Of a stretch of DNA of 64,000 bases, positions 59,262 to 64,000 are shown piece by piece. Position numbers and translations under genes: made by a program. Each line of letters starts with the position of its first letter. The first letter of the stretch is position 1. The stretch comes from Cristatella mucedo (lineage: Eukaryota > Bryozoa > Phylactolaemata > Cristatellidae), in the NCBI GenBank assembly GCA_009760855.2, contig WPIO01000038.1:3053501-3117500 (forward strand), read 5' to 3'. The notes under the pieces are model-generated. The model had not been told where the DNA came from and made no database searches. It saw only the letters and a list, made by a program, of their open reading frames with translations.

Positions 59262-60806
59262 CTGAAACGTAGCAGCGATATCGCAGCGGCTGCACGCGAT
59301 AGCATCGGGGCATCGTCGTAGCGTCGGAACCTCGCGGTAGTGGACCTGCGACGGGCTAGGGACGCAACGTCTAGCAAGCTGGAGACGCGACATCGGCTTC
59401 TCAAAATCGCTAACTGAACTGAAAGCGGACACGCTGAAGAGGCACTCTCGCAAGCAACCGAACGCCTTCGCGCACGACAAAGTCAAAGTAAAATGTAGAG
59501 CCGCTAGAGTTAGCGAATATGCCGGCCACTTGATCGGTAAACCCTGGCTGCGTGAAGTGCCAACTGTGCTAAGTTAATAATCTGTTAGTGAGAGTGATCT
59601 GTTAGAGAGCCTTGCTACTAGGTTTTGGTTGATAGCAGAAACGCAGCAATTAAACGCCGTTAATGGCTACACGATTCCCCCGAGCCGCTGGCAAAGCTAG
59701 TTATACGTCTACAAGCCCGACCTACTATCTTCATACATAAATTAGGAATACGAGACTTGAAGCAGCACAGTGATTATTTGTGCCTCTTATTAAAACAAGG
59801 TCACCTTCGGCCTTTGGCTACTAAAACTGACAGCAAACATTCTGTCACCACACAGGAGTGAATGAACTTTCACCTCAACAGCACAGTCAATTTTGTATCT
59901 GCGAAACTTGAAACTAATTAGAAGGGGTCTTAAAGCGATAATCAGGCTGGCGTCGAACTCCTACTTTATGCAAATAGCAGCATCGTAATACTTCTTCAAG
60001 CAACTGCGGTGCAATTCAATCACATTAGTTTCTTCAGCAGAGTTATGACAAGTGAGCATTGCGACAGCTAAATAAGAATATACTTAAAATTTCGATTTAT
60101 AACGGCAGCATATCTGCTTTTTTAGAACTGAGCATGTTGTATGGATACAGCCAATGTGCTTAGTAATCGAACCATTTCTGCATCTCTAACTACTTGAAGA
60201 TGTGAGGATGCAGCTGGTGCTACGCTAGAGCACGTTATGTGGGTACAAAAATCACGGCAGCGTTCTATGCTAAAAGCATTATTGTCTTGCGATTCAGCTA
60301 CATAATGTACAATATGAAAGCATTGCTGCTGCAAGAACTAACAAGTGTGGAAGCGATCAACGGCAAAAGTGAATTGCACAAAGACATGCAACCAAAAACG
60401 AAGACATTATCTTAGCGTAACTAATTGTGAGTCTACCTTCGCATTACACGTTTAGTTGACGATCAAATTAGATGACGACTAATGCCATTAAACTTGTTAA
60501 AGTTGAGATCTGCGACAATTAAACCTACTGAGCTCTGAATAGCCACAAATAAGCTATTAGAAATGTTACTCATATAATATAATAATATTAAATATTATAA
60601 GAAATATTAGCCTTTAGCAGGCTTTGCTTCTTTTCAGTTTAGCGATTAAAAATCCCAGTTTAGCGATTAAAAATCGCAAAGGCAAAGTATTTCTAGGAAC
60701 ACGACACAAGTATACTTGTCCTGCCCTTGATATTCTCCTGCTACCTTGCGACCAAAAGCTACAGAAATAAATGGGGAGCCTCTGACTCGCTGCACTTGAG
60801 CTAAGG
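59262..60806. other. SLC13-like intron, no recognised features
   Basis: AT-rich, stop-rich sequence. A TTTAGCGATTAAAAATC unit is tandemly doubled at about 60640-60676. Confidence 0.45.
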
Positions 60807-60993
60807 CAATGCTTATCAATTTTCCCAGTACCGTGACCCTTTAATACTGTTCATTATGTTGGGGCGACCCCAACCATACAGCTTTTGTGTGTTAAATGCC
60901 GAAATTCGTATTTTCCGATGGTCTTAGGCGACCCCTGGGAAAGGGTTTTTCGACTACCAAAAGGGGTCGCGACCCACAGGTTGAGAAGCCATG
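60807..60993 (-). mobile_element. SPIN-type hAT miniature transposon (MITE)
   Basis: A 187-bp non-autonomous element. Terminal inverted repeats CAATGCTTATCAA and TTGAGAAGCCATG match at 10 of 13 positions. It is flanked by 8-bp duplications AGCTAAGG and AGCTAAAG (7 of 8), the hAT hallmark. Internal blocks GACCCTTTAATACTGTTC, TCCGATGGTCTTAGGCGACC and AAGGGGTCGCGACCCACAGG are those of the SPIN (Space Invaders) family as I remember it. SPIN elements were reported as horizontally transferred among vertebrates and some invertebrates. Confidence 0.85.
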
Positions 60994-60999
60994 AGCTAA

Positions 61000-61985
61000 A
61001 GTATCGTTAAGTTGCTCTGCCGGGTCTACTGTAATCGCTTCGTAGCACGTTTTTTTCTGACGCAAGTCAACCAAGCTTCACCTCATTCGCTCCAACCAAC
61101 CTCAAATATATTTGAGAACGTGCTTTCAGTTTGTCTACTCGCTAAGTATAGGAAAGAGAACAGACTAATGTAAAGTCAGCACGTAGATTTTTAAAATCCT
61201 ATATACCACCTTTACCACAAAGCATTTTCTTCATTCGAATGCTTGTGCGCGCCTACACTGTGTAAGTTATCGCTGACAAACCAAAGTGTTGCCTGTCTTG
61301 AATATTTAATTTGCTCAGACAGATGGTCAGCTCATTTAGAATTCAAATACAAATCTCAATATTTCTATTAATGATTTTTGGATGTCCTGTTGAGCAAAGG
61401 TTAGCAAAATATTCAAGGTCAGCCGGGAGCGGCGCGTTCCAAATCTTAGCTTAGGTAGGTCTAAACGTCATGTAGATTTGTTAAATTATCCTCAAAATCT
61501 GGAAGCTGCAGGCGCTTTAAACTCTGGCACACTGCACACACTCTAAGGAATGATCCAGGTCTCCAGCTGCTAAAGGGGCAGCAAGCACGTCATACGTATC
61601 GGCTCGTGTGGGAAAACAGCCCCCCAGAAGTCGGGACTCGCGGCCTTAAAGCGTAGAACGTTAAGAGTGGTTGAAATAAAAGCCTCTGAAGTTGAGAGGC
61701 GGCATACCATGTCTGACTAACAAAAAATTGCCGTTCTTTAGCATGCCGCATGAAAGATTACAACGAAATGAATCCTATTGTGAGCTCCCCCGTAATGCTA
61801 TTAAATTTTGAACGACACCTGTCACGAAACCATTGCTGGCCTATCGAAGTTTCTTGATATACGCATATTTATTTCAATTGGAGCGTTAGACCATTATTTT
61901 ATATTCGTTTTTAGTAAGAAAATTCTGGTTTTTTTGGAGTTTAAACAGATAACAAAAAGAGAAGAATATGCACGAGAGAAAGAGC
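61000..61985. other. SLC13-like intron, no recognised features
   Basis: No motifs in any frame. Confidence 0.45.
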
Positions 61986-62063
61986 GTGAGAGAGCGAGAG
62001 TGAGAGAGAGAGAGCGAGAGAGAGATATAAAGGGAGAGAGAGCGAGAGAGCGACAGAGATATA

Positions 62064-62106
<43 letters not shown>

Positions 62107-62222
62107 ATATATATATATACATATATATATATATAGAGAGAGAGAGATACAGAGAGAGGCGGAGAGAGAGACAGTGGGAGAGACAGAGAGTGAGACAGAG
62201 AGAGACACACACACACAGAGAC

Positions 62223-62297
<75 letters not shown>

Positions 62298-62395
62298 CAG
62301 AGACAGAGACAGAGACAGAGAGGGACAGAGACAGAGACAGAGAGAGAGCGACAGAGACGGAGACGGAGATGGAGACAGTGACAGAGACTTAGACA
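61986..62395. repeat. GA, AAAT, AT and GACA compound microsatellite
   Basis: Four simple-repeat blocks in sequence: AG (61986-62060), AAAT (62066-62108), AT (62108-62135), AG (62136-62300) and ACAGAG (62300-62395). Confidence 0.97.
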
Positions 62396-62709
62396 GATTT
62401 AGCTGACACCCCTAATTCTGTAGTGCCAACTAAAATATTTCTTGTTATTACCTTATCAAAACACGTTCACTCTTAATATTAAGTTAATAACCATGAAAAG
62501 AAAGCACAATAACAGCACCGAAGGGGATTACCGTGCCTGATTTACTAATTTTATCGTAGAACCTAGCTCTGTTTCGATAGCAGGAGCGACTAGAAATCAG
62601 TGCAGACCAATTTAGTAGCCGTATACCTCAACTTGTAGTAGTTGGTAGTAAAGCAGCTGACACAAAGAGTACACAATATGCAAGTTTCCTCTGTTATTGA
62701 TGCTCTTAC

Positions 62710-62904
62710 GCTTCAATGTTCTCTACTAGGACAATATTCGCACCACTTCCAATAAGTGTTGCCATCCCACCGATCGAGGCAGAATATGCAACGCAGATGC
62801 TCAGGCCTTTGCCAAGTGCCAGCCAATCCGATTCGATCCGCTGTCCGAGACCGCTCGATCCATCCGAGGTTGTAGCCACGAAAGTCAAAGTTGAGTCTGG
62901 TTTA
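62710..62904 (-). CDS. SLC13-like: SLC13-like gene, first exon in window
   Basis: 195 bases, CACTGCAG acceptor and GTAAGA donor. Reads KPDSTLTFVATTSDGSSGLG (cytoplasmic loop), LALGKGLSICVAYSASIGGM and ATLIGSGANIVLVENIE. The family usually has SIGG-ATLTGTGPN here, so several threonines and the proline are replaced. It begins with one base of a split codon; further exons lie upstream, outside the window. Confidence 0.93.
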
Positions 62905-63604
62905 CTGCAGTGCAGAAAAGACCAAACCTAGCCATATTAAATATTGTTCGAAGGCAATTTGTATAGTCTACAACACTAAGGTAGACAGCCACACACAAAA
63001 TCACACTCACAGAGTCATAAGTCAAAGGGTGAGCGTCACATACTAGTGCTTACAAGAATGCAGGGGTGTCTTTCAAGCCAAGGTGAATCGTTTGGATTGA
63101 TGTACTGTATTTAGAATTGGCGTACACTGCTCAGGAACGGTGGCTGCATCCGCAACCCAACAAAACTGCAAGCAAGTGCGGTTCGTGCTACCAGGTGGCT
63201 CATTTACAGTCGTTCTGCCCAACGAATGAAACTCCTGTCAATTTTGAGGCGACAGTGGCTTGGATAACGAGGAATTTATGTGCACCATCTTGCCTAGCTT
63301 TTTCGGTGTGTGATTGACAACTGATGTTTTTAACTTTAGATAGACCAATTCGTTTGATTATATGCTTGTGGCCTTGTTCTATCGCTAGTTATAGAAACAT
63401 AAATCCATCAGAAGCAAGCCTGGCTGACGTCTCTGTGAGCCTCAGTTTGTTCACATTGCCTGCCTGCATTACGGATATTTTGACCTTGAACTGCACTTGT
63501 GCATTATAGGACTTCTTATCTGAGAGGCTATGCAATTGTGTGACTTATATTCAGAAAAAGTCATATCCTGAAGTCAGAAAATGGCATAAAATGCTTGCAT
63601 AGGC
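62905..63604. other. SLC13-like upstream intron, no exon found
   Basis: No SLC13-like coding sequence on the minus strand. Confidence 0.4.
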
Positions 63605-63770
63605 AGGTGGTGTGGCACAGTCTCATAGACTAGATGACGAGGTTTAACCAATATTTATCTCAACTGCATCGACCGAGGCCGTGAGCTCGAAACCCCTGGC
63701 ACATGTAAAGCACTGAATAGAGATTATCTTCTCTTAGGTGCTTTATACATTAATTATATTTGTATTAATC
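63605..63770 (+). mobile_element. SINE type 2 near the right edge
   Basis: GTGTGGCACAGTCTCATAGAC (A-box region), GTGAGCTCGAAACCCC (B-box region), then ATGTAAAGCACTGAATAGAG, TCTTCTCTTAGGTGCTTTATA, the LINE A-like tail, and AT-rich end. Confidence 0.7.
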
Positions 63771-64000
63771 ATTTATATTTATCACCCATCCGTGGGCGTA
63801 CCTATATGTCCCTAGTAATATTTTTGATTTGTTCTTAGTTCGTGGAGGGCTTGAAGTTCTTACATCGTTGTATATCACAAATGACATGGCTAAGACGCTC
63901 AGTGCCAAACCCCCTTCATTTCGCCTGCTTAATCGGCATAGTGAAGAATTGTTTTTATTGGTTTTGAACAATTTGATTATCTTTTGTGGGTCAGACGGAA

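Overview
This is animal (metazoan) nuclear DNA. It is intron-rich and packed with transposon remains; I see no prokaryotic operons. Supporting signs are spliced exons with GT-AG boundaries and polypyrimidine tracts, non-LTR retrotransposons with long 3' tails, tRNA-derived SINEs, DNA-transposon relics and long GA and AAAT microsatellites. The LINE type and the absence of vertebrate repeats such as Alu or L1 suggest an invertebrate, but I cannot name a species.

The best supported host gene is a member of the SLC13 family (sodium-coupled sulfate/carboxylate cotransporters) on the minus strand, from 62,904 down to the stop codon at 42,756. Eight exons can be placed to the base. Their splice phases join in frame except at one gap between 56,832 and 45,570, where one exon is not found. 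The N-terminal exons lie beyond the right edge. The introns (about 20 kb) hold LINEs, SINEs, microsatellites, a degenerate satellite of about 175 bp period and a short hAT element of the SPIN type.

The left third (about 8.8-20.3 kb) has a GC-rich zone with repeated coding-like blocks that I do not recognise. One block occurs as an inverted duplicate (8.8-9.44 kb minus, 19.66-20.29 kb plus) with mostly silent differences in one frame. Another occurs three times (9.5-9.9 minus, 11.8-12.5 minus, 14.2-15.8 plus), and the third copy is split by a LINE. The zone may be a young, partly decayed lineage-specific gene family.

Repeats dominate the rest. LINE family A (L2/CR1-like) has over fifteen copies; the best is 28.8-30.2 kb and the endonuclease half is at 38.1-39.5 kb. 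LINE family B has about five copies. SINE type 1 is tRNA-like; SINE type 2 is tRNA-like and ends in a copy of the LINE A hairpin tail. A pogo/Tigger transposase relic at 4.7-6.7 kb is interrupted by an unusual 0.8-kb insertion with degenerate AAACCCT repeats between inverted arrays of a GGACATTCCCC-type motif. A 70-bp minisatellite with CRE-like TGACGTCA sites lies at 16.8-17.3 kb, and a 122-bp tandem repeat at 53.3-53.64 kb.

No rRNA genes, CRISPR arrays or free-standing tRNA genes were found.
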